Shown here: positions 53,401-60,946 of the stretch, piece by piece
How positions within the stretch are numbered: the stretch's first letter is position 1
Layout: each line of letters opens with the position of its first letter
Origin: Trichomonas tenax
Taxonomy: Eukaryota > Parabasalia > Trichomonadida > Trichomonadidae
DNA: 64,000 bases
NCBI GenBank assembly: GCA_023091735.1
Contig: JALKBU010000181.1
Coordinates: 1-64,000 of the forward strand
Reading direction: 5' to 3'
Translations under genes and position numbers: made by a program
The notes under the pieces: model-generated
Database searches by the model: none
The model's input: the letters and a program-made list of their open reading frames with translations, nothing else
Told to the model about the DNA's origin: nothing

Positions 53401-55363
53401 TGTACTTTGTATCCATCTGAGCCTTCATGTCGCCTGCAAGCTGAACCTTCTTGAAGCGGTCAAGAAGATCGAGACCTGCTTCTGAGCTGCGGAGGTCCTT
53501 GAATGATGTGTTGATGAGCTGTGTGAGCTGCTCCTGGATCTTGTTGTGACCACTGAGGAAGCGAGAGTAGGAGCCTTCCCAAGCAGAACGGAGACGCTTA
53601 TCGAAGATTTCGTATGGAAGTGGATCGAGAGCAGAAACTAAGTTGTCGACCTGCTCTCTTGTCTCATCGATAACACGTGGGTTGTTTGTGACGGACTTGA
53701 GCTCTGGGCCAAGAATGAGATAAAGTTCCTGCAACTTCTGTGCGATGTTGATCAGCTCGCGGCAGCGCTCGTGGATGTATGTTGGACGCTCGAAGAGACG
53801 TGAAACTTCGAAGTCCCAACGTGGGATGTGATTGGACTTCTCGATGAGAGCACGTGTCTCGTTGAAGCGCTCGTGCCAGTGTGTGAGAACCATGTAAGCA
53901 GTATTCGTGTGCTGTATGGCTTTGTCAAGTGGGCCGTGGAGCATTGATGTCTTGATCTCTGCCTGAACGCGGTCGCAAAGCTGCTGCGAAATACGCTCGA
54001 TAAGTGGTGGCATAATTGTATCGTTATTGTAATAGTTGGATGTGATCCAGATCAAACGGAGGGAATCCATGATTGATGGGATGGAGTTGTAAACCGTCTG
54101 AAGTGGAGCTGTTTCGAGGTTCCTGAAGTGTCTCTCGAGGAGAGAAAGGAATTCGACGTTGCTCTTTGCTTCCTTGACGTATCTGTCAAGTTCATCCATC
54201 TGCGTCGCGAAGTTTGGAACAGCCTGAGAATCAATGTGCTCCAAGATCTTAATAATCTCTGGAATAACTGGATTGTGAAGCTGCTCAAGCAGTGAAGACG
54301 ATGTAATGTAGCGCGATCTCCAAAGCTCGACTTCAGCGAGTGGGCCTGGAGACGATGGCTGCTGTTTCGTGAGTGTATCGATTGTGCGAGAAATTAATGT
54401 GATGTAAGAGTCGAGAGCTTGATCTAACTCAGCACAGTACTTCTCGTCTTGTGCCAAACGAGCTGGATCGCCCTGTGGTATTGTTGGGAATTTAATATCA
54501 TGCCTTGTCTGTAATTTTGTGACTGAGTGATTAATTTCATCGACGAATTTGCTGAAAACGGATAAGAAGTCTGCGTCAACACCTGCAGCGAGTGGATCTG
54601 ACTCTGGGTGCTCTGGAGCAGCATCGCATTGTGTTGAAAAAACAAGTTTGTAGACGCTGTTGAGAGAAAGCGAGAGACCTTCGAGGCAGTTGCCAGGGAT
54701 CACCTGGTAAGAAAAACACTTCTCGATTTTCTTTGGATCACGAGGAATCGATCTGCGTGGACCAACAAGGCTGTAGAAAGCCATAACACGAGCATCGTTT
54801 GGTAATGATGGAATCTCGTCGAAATAGAATGTTAAATCAGTTACGTGAACTTCGAGTTGTTTGTTGACTTGCGGTTTATCTTCCTCTTCTTCTTCTTCTT
54901 CCTTTTTTTCGCCTTCAGCTGAGTCCTCTCCCTCTGCTGGAGCATCGCCTGCTGGGGCCGCTTCTCCCTCAGCTGGCTTCTCTGCAGCAGGAGGCTGGTC
55001 GGCCAGCGCATCTGCTGGTTTTTCGGCTGCTGCCTCTTCGGCGGGCTTTTCGCCGGATTCTGCTGCAGCTGCGTCACCTTCGTCTGGCTTTGCTTCGCCT
55101 TCAGCTGGTTTTTCAGTAGATTCTTCATCATCCTCTTCTTCTTTTTCTTCATCATTTTCGATGGTTTCAGTTCTATCTACCGCGCTGAAAATAATTGCTG
55201 TTCTATTTGTTTTACCGTTAAGGAAGTCAGCTAATTCGAATTTAGTGAGAACTTCGACGAATTGTTCGCGTGGAACATCCGTCAATGAAAGGCCTAGGAC
55301 CAACTTTGTCTTCAGCCATTCAAGACGTTCATCAGTAAATAAAGCTTCTTCCTGTTTAGACAT
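41471..55363 (-). CDS. Axonemal inner-arm I1/f dynein heavy chain, DNAH10-like
   Basis: One heavy chain of the two-headed inner-arm dynein I1/f, 4630 aa, among the largest genes in the region and uninterrupted. An N-terminal ~65 residues precede an unusual low-complexity Glu/Ala/Pro/Lys tract (about 66-167). DHC tail and linker follow. P-loops: AAA1 GPAGTGKTETVK (about 1964), AAA2 GGTGGGKS (about 2245), AAA3 GKSGTAKT (about 2592), AAA4 GIGGSGKKS (about 2940). Microtubule-binding domain about 3285-3400 between stalk coiled coils. C-terminal blocks SLRYLIGEAMYGGRVTDDFDRR, YLDEYMGDFLFDEFQ, SLAELQRAIAGEVSMSNELE and MWLSGLHVPEAYLTALLQ are diagnostic of DNAH10 (Chlamydomonas 1-alpha type). TGA is followed directly by TAAAA. 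CGTTATATTTTTTA stands 8 bases before the ATG. Long opposite-strand frames are shadows. Confidence 0.95.
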   Translation of the reverse strand: MSKQEEALFTDERLEWLKTKLVLGLSLTDVPREQFVEVLTKFELADFLNGKTNRTAIIFSAVDRTETIENDEEKEEEDDEESTEKPAEGEAKPDEGDAAAAESGEKPAEEAAAEKPADALADQPPAAEKPAEGEAAPAGDAPAEGEDSAEGEKKEEEEEEEDKPQVNKQLEVHVTDLTFYFDEIPSLPNDARVMAFYSLVGPRRSIPRDPKKIEKCFSYQVIPGNCLEGLSLSLNSVYKLVFSTQCDAAPEHPESDPLAAGVDADFLSVFSKFVDEINHSVTKLQTRHDIKFPTIPQGDPARLAQDEKYCAELDQALDSYITLISRTIDTLTKQQPSSPGPLAEVELWRSRYITSSSLLEQLHNPVIPEIIKILEHIDSQAVPNFATQMDELDRYVKEAKSNVEFLSLLERHFRNLETAPLQTVYNSIPSIMDSLRLIWITSNYYNNDTIMPPLIERISQQLCDRVQAEIKTSMLHGPLDKAIQHTNTAYMVLTHWHERFNETRALIEKSNHIPRWDFEVSRLFERPTYIHERCRELINIAQKLQELYLILGPELKSVTNNPRVIDETREQVDNLVSALDPLPYEIFDKRLRSAWEGSYSRFLSGHNKIQEQLTQLINTSFKDLRSSEAGLDLLDRFKKVQLAGDMKAQMDTKYTDVLEKYSEEVTAIEELYNTQWANPPILPHHPPVTGRISWARSLFIRMKKPILRLRMHPQITSAASYKDVKDHYTKVAKLIDKNNQQVFNEWNSKTESIARTALEKPILRTTKGKLYNTEIVKHFVNFDPSLQQLINEAKHLERMGYKLSLDVVNVLLQYPHYRKLQRLLETMLADWNATLNSINADEVPIITGCMYAVEEVFSDGASYLNWNSLGVHEFLGRCQRAIHQFKSAVNSVSSNVQKINKAVKFIGDCCTVPAIVNKPGGQMLLSDFASAVQEYHSQMQKEILSQFIDIPPQLRIIEGNALSVISVSDKATKTKNPKAKDQAASINKALQEYYILWENRILNALTRSILLSFIQLKMLIEQPQFIVEARLAPPKIAYNPAFDGITKIMTKLVKMILTTANVCLQWKEGTCIIPLQQQGNEDSEVELKHFGMRVQQSAKVMELHNEILKSTEQLTQQIEEKAEIFLKYQPIWIDDRKTIIDQFKNKDPTIAEFDANLARYRSLSLEVSAIPPSCDIMFSTVNFKPVIDSIKAECGQWLAGYGGALSDILNSEVVDMDQMLTKISQDMKREMNERSDLEFVLQTINQARDNSVNVERTMDSIEERARTLSCYSLPHPEGADALIAKFRQRWVDIMNESRSLDASLTTTKEKFTQLTKDEVDQFIEVVKKFADKFNNEGPGNNDTPMDQGLELVIKFKQELKELTTRRDELYLAEKLFGIDKTPFPQLTNIGAALNNLQQIYQLYDDQTRTMNEWSQMLWSEVDINMLINGVDGFEVSLRKLPRDLRGLPPYEFIKNDLAKFKESLPIFQDLKNDALRDRHWSEMMVKTGAGIDFKPNAVTLANIFKMNLTQFADVIAEVTTTAMKELSIEKGIQELSDTWNKMRFSVHDYKRTPTSTEIRGMILSGIDEILSVLDDNKMKLQTLSSSRFVAYFSRAVHDWEVLLSQITDLVQVWLQVQLKWMYLESIFIGSEDIKQQLPEEAAMFKGIDEKWNRLMQETKKNTLIIYAAKQPDRLSTLQHLATSLDKCQRSLSDYLETKRCAFPRFFFISDDELLSILGSGDPTSVQQHMIKLFDNCESLIFKSSRGSTNATGMISSEKESYEFRTPVQCEGAVENWMLSIEHEMQSTLHQIMKESVIAYPKSARTTWIMNYIGMCVLMVSQIWWTYEVEDAFRQVRAGNKLAMKQMRQKLINQITDIVGLVRSNLDRQSRLKINTLIIVDVHARDLVDGFVRDSILDAREFQWESQLRYYWDRAADDVSIRQCTGTFQTAYEYMGLNGRLVITPLTDRCIMTLTQALSMGFGGSPAGPAGTGKTETVKDLAKAMCRLCNVFNCGEGLDHKAMARIFSGLVQTGGWGCFDEFNRIEPEVLSVISGHIRIIQSAAKAGVRQFVFEGRKIPLNPNFGIFITMNPGYAGRSELPDNLKAMFRPVVMVVPDKELICEVMLFSEGFETNTHMLARKMITIYEMAAGQLSKQHHYDWGLRALKSVLRRAGELKRANVEMREEVVLMTAIRDMNMPKFIFEDAPLFVGLLNDLFPDVELEPIHHPTLSEKTAEIFDEMSYSKMSEEMDKVVQLHETMGARHTSMVVGGTGGGKSVIIDVLSKAQTRLGTLTRLYTINPKACTVQELYGVLDPTTRDWKWGLFSKIFKNINQATDKKEARYIVFDGDVDAVWVENMNSVMDDNKLLTLANSERIRLMPHCALLFEVGNLQYASPATVSRCGMVFMDPRNLGFTPYYERWLRLHKRAEIPILNGLFERYVTPCVNFILGKVSDQGTQPPLQTIIPVTPLNMVHQLCTIVEALLPPESQEIKDAEVIESLFIFAIIWSLGGQLVEDSMLKFDQFVKRLSNWVVIDAPGRYAKAGQLPGTAPTLYEFEFNIEQTQWVPWNAKIGGYEIPVGAPFNSIIVPTIDTVRNQYLLQAIVSKAHQPLLFVGKSGTAKTAAVQNFMSNLDQDAFMTRTLNFSNCTTSMDVQMSLEENFDYPTKDSAVPQGGKDMVLFIDDVNMPTVDIYGTQQPIALLKLLIDRGGMYERGGDLIWRHVNKVSYISAMAPPGGARAMLDPRFTSLFNIIHVISPSDESLHHIFNTIMNHHTRNFSEEIQHSSKTVIDATITFYEDIVAKLPPTPSKFHYLFNLRDLSRVFEGVCKSTPSKFQTLGPFIHLWRNECLRVFHDRLINMDDRNFVMNKVESLIDIHFPSVRDEALANPSLFGDFISEGGDGPAIYEDLKGYEPLMKHFTELLEDYSIAKKQSSSLVLFNYVIEHLTRILRIIKTPRGNALLIGIGGSGKKSLTRLAAFAAGYDVFEITLTRTYNENDFREELRKLYKMVGVERKQVVFLFSDAHIVNEGFLEIVNNMLTSGVVPALFNSDDKEQFCSAVREDVIRMGLFDSPENCWRVFIDRCRDNLHIVLCFSPSGDSLRRRCRDFPGLVNNTVIDWFDPWPEEALSAVAKHFLEEESALIPETIFPHIVANMVLTHEQVVKSAVPFSAIARRPVHITPTNFLDFISTFRKLLVQKNQYNKQQIQMLCEGLEKIIRSAQEVEVLNAKFKTQQAGLMKIIKENEQSLEEANAAKAKSEELMQQATEKKKENEIKLISINEKSKEAHAALEEAQPILVAAQEAASNINPKEYAAFKSMNKPSKVGEEIGNLICALFNDGPGQESWEKAKHYMADPQFLQKMKLFNVRERCKNKKKMDRVQQYLAPLQADEEKVRNAGIAIDQIYKWTVNIYRYYEADQKIKPLEDTAHQMEEELEASKAELRRIEEDLQKAMATQKAAIHQLEVGKQKQEENQRSQDILEARLDAAKRLTSGFASEKVRWAEDQENFKKMLESVVGDSVLGAAFLCYLGPFNQQYRNTLLYDTFKADLIERGVPVTQDFSLQNFLSDEAEIFGWRGEGLPADELSIQNALLITRANRFPLCIDPQMQVVRWIKQHQGNSLHSTNFQDPEFSRHIENALSLGSGVLFEGIDEFIDPLITPILERHIITQGSRKIIKFNDKDLDYDADFKLFMTTKLTSPNYSPEVSSSVAIVNCCVTEQGLQEQLLDIVIENEQTQLHQKKTSLVKETSDNKRRLQVLQRTLLKLLSESQGDITENAQLLATLEETKTEAADISVKLEAAQKTTVELDALYNEYLPVARRGSVLFFSMNNLSSINSMYEYSLASFSEVFLNSLKTSSPTTVISKRITNILDHLTKNVFEYVLTGLFERHKQMYAFHMSLCIGREAGKIDADTLDFLLKGNISLEKSASPNPFPQWLPDQGWQDLQKIVTVNPIFSTLIDDLRENEEEWCKYYNDQTPEAADKLPMGYYDKLDPLQRMAVLRCFRPDRLFLASREYVQNTMGPNYLKFPILSYKTLYEQSTPTAPVLFILSPGADPASALYKLAEELGITGDESVATAPGGQPRQNNVKSIALGQDQEEPARQMLVTGASRGHWVILQNCHLLTSWLRELEKLVDKATQRPNPNFRLWLTSDPTNKFPVGLLQRARKVVTEPPSGLQLNMEQSFNTITEEQFDECPHFAFQALVYVLAFFHAVVQERRMYGKIGWNVPYDFNHSDFTVSMKLMSTYLTKAFDNKDTLIPWGSLRYLIGEAMYGGRVTDDFDRRILMTYLDEYMGDFLFDEFQVFHFFKNTERSYDLPKAHGLQEYTLAIGTLPPITTPDVFGLNVNAEITFYQDASREMCQNLMNIHSGSMSTSGGVSRETQVAVTVTEIQLKLKPPFNLNEVRASFGAETTPVQIVLIQELEHWNKLVSVMAVSLAELQRAIAGEVSMSNELEQLMNSIYLGRLPASWAKYAPETEKSLANWLLHFQRRYEQYEDWYKNGEPKVMWLSGLHVPEAYLTALLQTACRSKGWPLDKATLMITVSSYQKASQVMQKPALGCYIQGMYLEGASWDMEKRCLVLQRPKELVMELPLLKVTPMEMNKVRTQNMLRTPIYNTQKRRDSMGVGLVTTAYLETTEHRSFWILQGVAITMNIR
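54862..55166 (-). repeat. Low-complexity Glu/Ala/Pro tract in the DNAH10-like tail
   Basis: About 100 codons of EKPAEGEA-, AAAEKPAD- and KKEEEEEEED-like sequence, locally repetitive at the DNA level (GCTGAG/GAAGAA-rich on the coding strand). It separates the extreme N-terminus from the conserved tail and is a likely site of length variation. Confidence 0.8.
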
Positions 55364-56279
55364 AATTAATTTAAAAAATATAACGGTTAGTCTTGATTTA
55401 CAACGTATTTTTAGAACGATTATTTTGCCTTGAAATATTGATCGTCAAAAATAATAATGCGCATTTTCTGCCCTTTTGCAATGTGTCGTGATTTTCTTGC
55501 ATTGTAGAAAATTCTCAAATAATGGTAAGCTTCAGTGTTCCTGAATCAGCATCTTCATAATTCGAAGGAATTCTTTTATCAATTAAAATTTTTTCGCGAA
55601 TTGTCGTCGATTTCGTATGATTTCGTTTTAAAATTACTGATTTCCTTAAATTTAGTTAATTATACTATCCTATTTTAGGACATGAGCAATATTTATATAT
55701 ATATATCTCCCAAAATTTATTATTTTAAGCTGTCACTCATGAGAAAAGTTTATTATAAAGCCTGTGTCTTTGTCTACTGATATTTAAGCTATAAACAGAG
55801 TTTTTCGAAAAACGAATGATATGGTAATAAAATTTTTGAATTAATCAATATTTCAGTGAAAAATTGCCATAGAGCAAGCTAAAGCAGCTGTACACGATTG
55901 ATTGTCTATTTCAAATATTTTCAAAAATTATATAAATTATATCGAAAAATTCTTTTTGAGCGAAAAAACTTATGTTTATTAAAATTTTAATAAATGACTA
56001 TTTTTCATAAAAGGGGGTTGAGTTGATTTTATATAAATTTAATGTTTTTATTCATCTAAATTAGATAAAAAATGAAAAATTAAATTTCATTAAGTCTATT
56101 ATAACTCACAATATTAAGGCATGGAAGAGCAATGAAGAATGGCGATGATGCAATGCATAATGTGTTCATTAAAAGAGCAATAATAAACTCAACAAATGAA
56201 ATTCAAATCGTAATTGCTGATTTATGTATAAGAAGGCGAAATACGACCATATCACAACAAATTTTGGTATGATGGTCAG
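55364..56279. other. Spacer with dynein promoter
   Basis: AT-rich 0.9 kb. The minus-strand core-promoter sequence CGTTATATTTTTTA of the DNAH10-like gene is at 55372-55385. A short (TA)n run lies at about 55695-55706. No gene supported. Confidence 0.45.
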
Positions 56280-57773
56280 ATGTCAAAAAAACGTCAAATT
56301 TGTCAAAAAATTATAATGTTTCCGCTTATTTTCTACAGACTGAAGGAAATAACCGGCGAAATTGACAATCTTCCTTTCCTTTCCGGGAAGCAGATTAAGG
56401 AATTCGCTAAGAAACGCGAAAATACAGTAATATTTTTTGAAGATCGTTCGAAATCACTTCATTTCGCCAAATTCGCATTAGAATTATACGCCAACAACGT
56501 TACATTCGCTAGAGCATCGGAAAGAGATGGAAAGGGCTACAAATGCACTGAATTTCCATGCATTTTTGCATATAAAAATGGTCGCAAGATCATTGATTCA
56601 GAACCAGTTCCAATGGGTGCCGTAAACTTCACATGCTGGGTTAAGTCCATTTTCGAAAACAATATTCACACAATCGAGCATCCAGAAGTTCTTCGCAGAG
56701 TCCTTCACTCGAAACAGACAAGTATTTTAGCTGTAGGTGGTCAGGAAAGACCAAATTACGTTAGCAAAGACTATCATTATTACAAAGTTGATGCTTCAAT
56801 TTTCAAATATCTCAATATCGATGTCAAGGACGGAATTTACACATTTTCTGCATTAGACCGCACACTCCATGAAATCAAGGACGCCAAACACGACTATGTC
56901 GTCCATGTTTATGATTTCTTAGACAAGCAGTACTTCGAGAAGAAGTATTTCGCTGGATATGTCATCAAGTCTGATAACAATGAACAGTGCGCTGAGGAAT
57001 TCGATATAATGAACCGCCTTGGTGCTAAGTATGGCAACTTTATGACGTTTGCACCTTTGTATGGCAAAGTCGCTTATGACTTCCTCAAGAGCAGCAAACT
57101 CCATATGTTTGAGTATCCAATTTTCTTGGTTTTCGAGACAGATGGTGTCTTAACACTTCGTTACACAATTATTAACACATCATTACTTCGTGACTATGAG
57201 TATGTCGATAAATTCGTCTCCGACATCATTAACAAGCACATCAATTACACATTCCACAGTGAGCCAATTGAGCCAACGAGGAAGTACCTCAAGCCATTGA
57301 ATTATGAGCAATTCTGGCCAACATTGAACCTCAGCGTTGCTGATACACTCGTTTTCTTCTATGACTCCAATGATGATGACTGCCTTAGAGCCAGAATCGT
57401 CATTAACAAGACTGCTTCATTGATGCGTGAAAACAATCTCAAGTTCTACATGTATAACATGAGCAGAAATGAGATCCCAGACAATCTCGAAATGAAGACA
57501 TATCTCCCGCAGACATACCTCTTCAAGAAGGGCATGAAGAACAAGCCACTCCAATATGAAGGAGCAGAAAACGTTGTCGCACTCATTGAATGGTTGAAGG
57601 AGGAGTGTGTTGAGAGACTCGATGTCCCTGCCTTCTCTGAGAAGAAGATCAAGGATGAAGTTGCTAAGGAATACGAGGAACTCGCTGAGCCTCCGAACCT
57701 TACACTCACAAAGACAGTCCAACACTTCGGTGATTATGGACATGATGAAGATTATCAGTATGATACAGATTAA
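56280..57773 (+). CDS. PDI/thioredoxin-fold-like protein without CXXC
   Basis: 497 aa, best explained as a tandem thioredoxin-fold protein of the PDI type: successive segments of TVIFFEDRSKSLHFAKFALELYAN, FPCIFAYKNGRK and NVVALIEWLKEE character alternate strand and helix in the order expected. No CXXC active site is present, so it would act as a chaperone-like rather than an oxidoreductase protein. The acidic C-terminus (HDEDYQYDTD) lacks a KDEL-type signal. The first ATG (56280) gives a basic N-terminus; the ATG at residue 13 (56316, MFPLIFYRLK) is directly preceded by TCAAAAAATTATA and may be the true start with a weak signal peptide. The later half uses C-ending codons, suggesting good expression. 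Family call is tentative; coding is not. Confidence 0.7.
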   Translation: MSKKRQICQKIIMFPLIFYRLKEITGEIDNLPFLSGKQIKEFAKKRENTVIFFEDRSKSLHFAKFALELYANNVTFARASERDGKGYKCTEFPCIFAYKNGRKIIDSEPVPMGAVNFTCWVKSIFENNIHTIEHPEVLRRVLHSKQTSILAVGGQERPNYVSKDYHYYKVDASIFKYLNIDVKDGIYTFSALDRTLHEIKDAKHDYVVHVYDFLDKQYFEKKYFAGYVIKSDNNEQCAEEFDIMNRLGAKYGNFMTFAPLYGKVAYDFLKSSKLHMFEYPIFLVFETDGVLTLRYTIINTSLLRDYEYVDKFVSDIINKHINYTFHSEPIEPTRKYLKPLNYEQFWPTLNLSVADTLVFFYDSNDDDCLRARIVINKTASLMRENNLKFYMYNMSRNEIPDNLEMKTYLPQTYLFKKGMKNKPLQYEGAENVVALIEWLKEECVERLDVPAFSEKKIKDEVAKEYEELAEPPNLTLTKTVQHFGDYGHDEDYQYDTD

Positions 57774-59658
57774 TATCAACTATTTTTAGTATAAATACAT
57801 GATTATATACACCATCACCTATATGACAATACATAACAAAATGCTCAAATGTTCATCAAAATGATTTGAACAAAAAGAGGTGTATTTACTTCGAGTGTCC
57901 ACAGACAACATTGCCAGTATGATCAATATGCTTTAATGACGATAGGAATACACACTATCTGGTTGGATATTACTATTGTCGCTTATGTTGATCCACAATT
58001 TACAATTTAGCAACAAATTACAAATTAAATCAACAAAAAGACAGCAGATGATATATACGTATCACTGTATTCCATTCAGTGATGTGTCAGTAGTATATAA
58101 AATGATATTTAAAAATATAGATATTTTCTTATTTACTATTATGAGTTAAAAATGTATTATTAGACAGTTCTGTCCGGCTGTGAGTGAACTTGAATCGCTT
58201 AAGCTTGATTGACCAAGAATATAACCAAAAATGGAAGGCAAAATTCAAAATAAATCCAAACTTTACAAATTATTTCAATTTTTAAAAATTTAATATATCA
58301 TTGCTAACACAACTTCAGTCATATACAGACGATAAGTGTCAAAAAATTGATACAAAAAGTGCCTCTAACCGTTTTGTTGGGTAACTAAAGACATCTGTAT
58401 ATATCGCACATAGGTATCACATTCTAAATTCACGAATTTTGGTCGCTAAATCCAAAAATGGAGGCAATACACTTCTTAAATTATCTATACCGTGTAAATA
58501 TATACCGTATGTCGTTTTATCAGTCATTTTTGAATCTGACGGCAGTCTCTCAAAATATTGCAGGGGTAGGCAAGCAATAGGGGAGGGGAAATCATTATAT
58601 ATGTAGAAAAAATGTCCAAGCTTGCGATTAAATACCTAAAATTATCTGAGACAGTCTGTTTGGTATTATAGTCTGGCTGATAATGTTTCTAACATATTTT
58701 ATTAGAGAAACATTATGTTCAACTCCCATATTCTGTTTTTTTTTTCTTTTTTATTCACAAAATTTTCGATGAACCTTATCTATTTGGACAAATGTTTTGC
58801 TAACAAAGTCCTCCATATTTATTATTCCGGACCAAAGAGTTTGCTACCCCCAAAGAACTATACAATGTACATCATTGGCTATATACAATGACTTCTGTAT
58901 TCTTTTTCTACAAAAAATAATTGCATTTCAAATTACATATTTTTTAAAGCTCAAAATTCACCTACCATACAGTTTCTGTTCATATCGCTTGCTGTTTGAT
59001 AATGACACAATTGCATATCAAAATTTAATTTTGTTTTTTCGTGAACATTTAAATGAAAAAATTCGAAAATCTCATATGCTCCATATATAGATGATTTGTC
59101 TATTGTCTCCATGATATTATTGAGCAATTGTGCTCTAGTAATATGAATCTACATTAATTTATACAAAACCTTGTCAATATTAACGAAGCAATCTATTAGC
59201 ATGGAATATATTATTCATTTAGATATATGCCTTAGATATATTGGTTTATTTTTCATTTCGAAATTTCTCATTGATTTTCGAGAAATCATGTGATTCTACT
59301 TATGATTTATTCAAGCGTGTTACACGGTAAATCATTGTTTTAAAAGATAATATTGGATTTAAAAGAAAACATAAAATAATTTTATTATTTTCATTAAAAT
59401 GAATGAAATTTAGACTATTTTTCTTCTTTTACACTGTATCTAGCGTAAAATCTTTCTTTCTATGGTCATTTTGTATATTCTAATGCTTTAAATCTTAAGG
59501 TCATCGATCTGTTTTTATGATACAATTAAAGACACTATATCTCTACTACAGCACAGCAAAGTATAATCACACCAGTATATATATAGTATATCTAGTTAAG
59601 CATATATGTATATATGTGCTATTAGATGTTACTGCAATTCTATAGAGTTGTATTCATA
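57774..59658. other. 1.9-kb spacer
   Basis: AT-rich, with no supported frame; a 97-aa frame at 58797-59090 has random composition. A GC-richer patch (GGCAAGCAATAGGGGAGGGG, about 58571-58590) is unexplained. Confidence 0.5.
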
Positions 59659-60606
59659 TTATTTACTCCGAGTGCGCGTTATCCGTGAAAAGCTTTTCAC
59701 TTTGACCTGCAAGTGTATGTTAAATAGATCCGTATCCTTTAGGGGAATTTTCGTAAATGCAAAAGTATCAATTGTTAATAGAGGCGGCGAAATTCTAATC
59801 ATATCGTTTTCCAATGAACAAAAATCTTCTAATATTAAAATAGTTAACGAAAGGTCCAGTGAGTTATAGAAGTCAAGCAGTGGTTTAAAAAGTAGTTCGT
59901 GATCAAACCACAAATAGTAATAAAGGTGGTCTGAATCGTATTCAAGCATTAAATTTAAGAAATTATTCATTATGACATTAAATTCAAAAGATGGGTAATG
60001 GTGGATTATTAATGGACCATTTCGAAAGAACAATTCAAAAAGATGTTCTGATAAGAATAACAACTGTTCGTCTTTTCGTTCATCGACTTTGTCATGAAAT
60101 GTTGTTGCGTAAATTTCATAGAATTGTAGAAGTGCAGACGGGTGTTCTTCAAAATATATTAATGCAATATCATATATTGTTTCTACGATAATTATTAGCA
60201 AATCGTTTAGAAAGATTTGATCAAATTTTCCAAGAGCATATTCATCTGGCAATTCTATATAACTAATGAGTTTATCAAGTAGTGGAGTTATTAATTTCGC
60301 AATGCAAAAATTATTTTTCGTTTGATAATTTTCAAGGCATAAGCATAAAAACTCTGAATACATGGGAATCCTTTCATATATCAAAAACTCTGTGAATTCA
60401 TTAGATTGCTTGATTAAATTACTTATAAGATCTGATTCTTCAATAAGATCTGTACTTGTAATTAATATATAGCACCAATATTCGTCTAAAACAAAATTGC
60501 TGAGATGCACTACTATAGTAAATATAATTTTGTCAGAAGAAAGAAAATCGAGAAATGATTTTGCAATCACGAGCTCGCTTCTGACAAGCGAGACAATGAT
60601 AAACAA
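59659..60606 (-). pseudogene. Truncated helical-repeat protein frame
   Basis: A 315-codon frame rich in Leu/Ile/Phe/Glu amphipathic helices, comparable in style to the helical-repeat gene at 21848. It has no ATG at its 5' end: the first codons after an upstream in-frame TGA are TAC ATC ATT TTG, and the first ATG is about 80 codons in. There is no initiator. It ends in an odd basic tail (SFSRITRTRSK). Most likely a 5'-truncated relic of a trichomonad helical-repeat family gene that is still open, or a gene whose start lies in a lost exon. Confidence 0.45.
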
Positions 60607-60610
60607 AATG

Positions 60611-60946
60611 ATGTATCATCGTGCTGAAGTCCAATTAGCAAGGGAAAAAAAGGAGCAAAAACTGCTCGAAGAAGGGAAAGCAATAGAAATAAAAAGTCAC
60701 GGCCAGCTATTAGAAACGCATTAAGTTAAATTAGATCCTGTGGGCGAACAAATTTATGGCGAAATATATTTTATAGTGAAGAAGCAAAAAGAAAACGAAG
60801 TAATTGAGAAATCGAAGAGGTTAAAAGGCGGCAAAAAAGCAAATAGAACAAGAAAAGAGATATGTAGAAAAAAGGATGATAATTGCAGAAAGAAAGTGAG
60901 TAATAGAAAGTTACAAACATTGAAAGAGTTTTCGATGAATCAATAA
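60611..60946 (+). pseudogene. Possible remnant of a charged coiled-coil gene
   Basis: A plus-strand frame from an ATG near 60602-60611 (MYHRAEVQLAREKKEQKLLEEG) meets an in-frame TAA at 60722-60724, then continues in the same frame (KLDPVGEQIYGEIYFIVKKQ...) through Lys/Glu/Arg-rich sequence to the stop near 60944. It may be an eroded helical gene with one nonsense mutation. AT-rich DNA can produce Lys-rich frames by chance, so support is weak. Confidence 0.3.

Noticed and set aside
58797..59090. 97-aa plus-strand frame
   Set aside because: Random-like composition and no initiator; no domain recognised.
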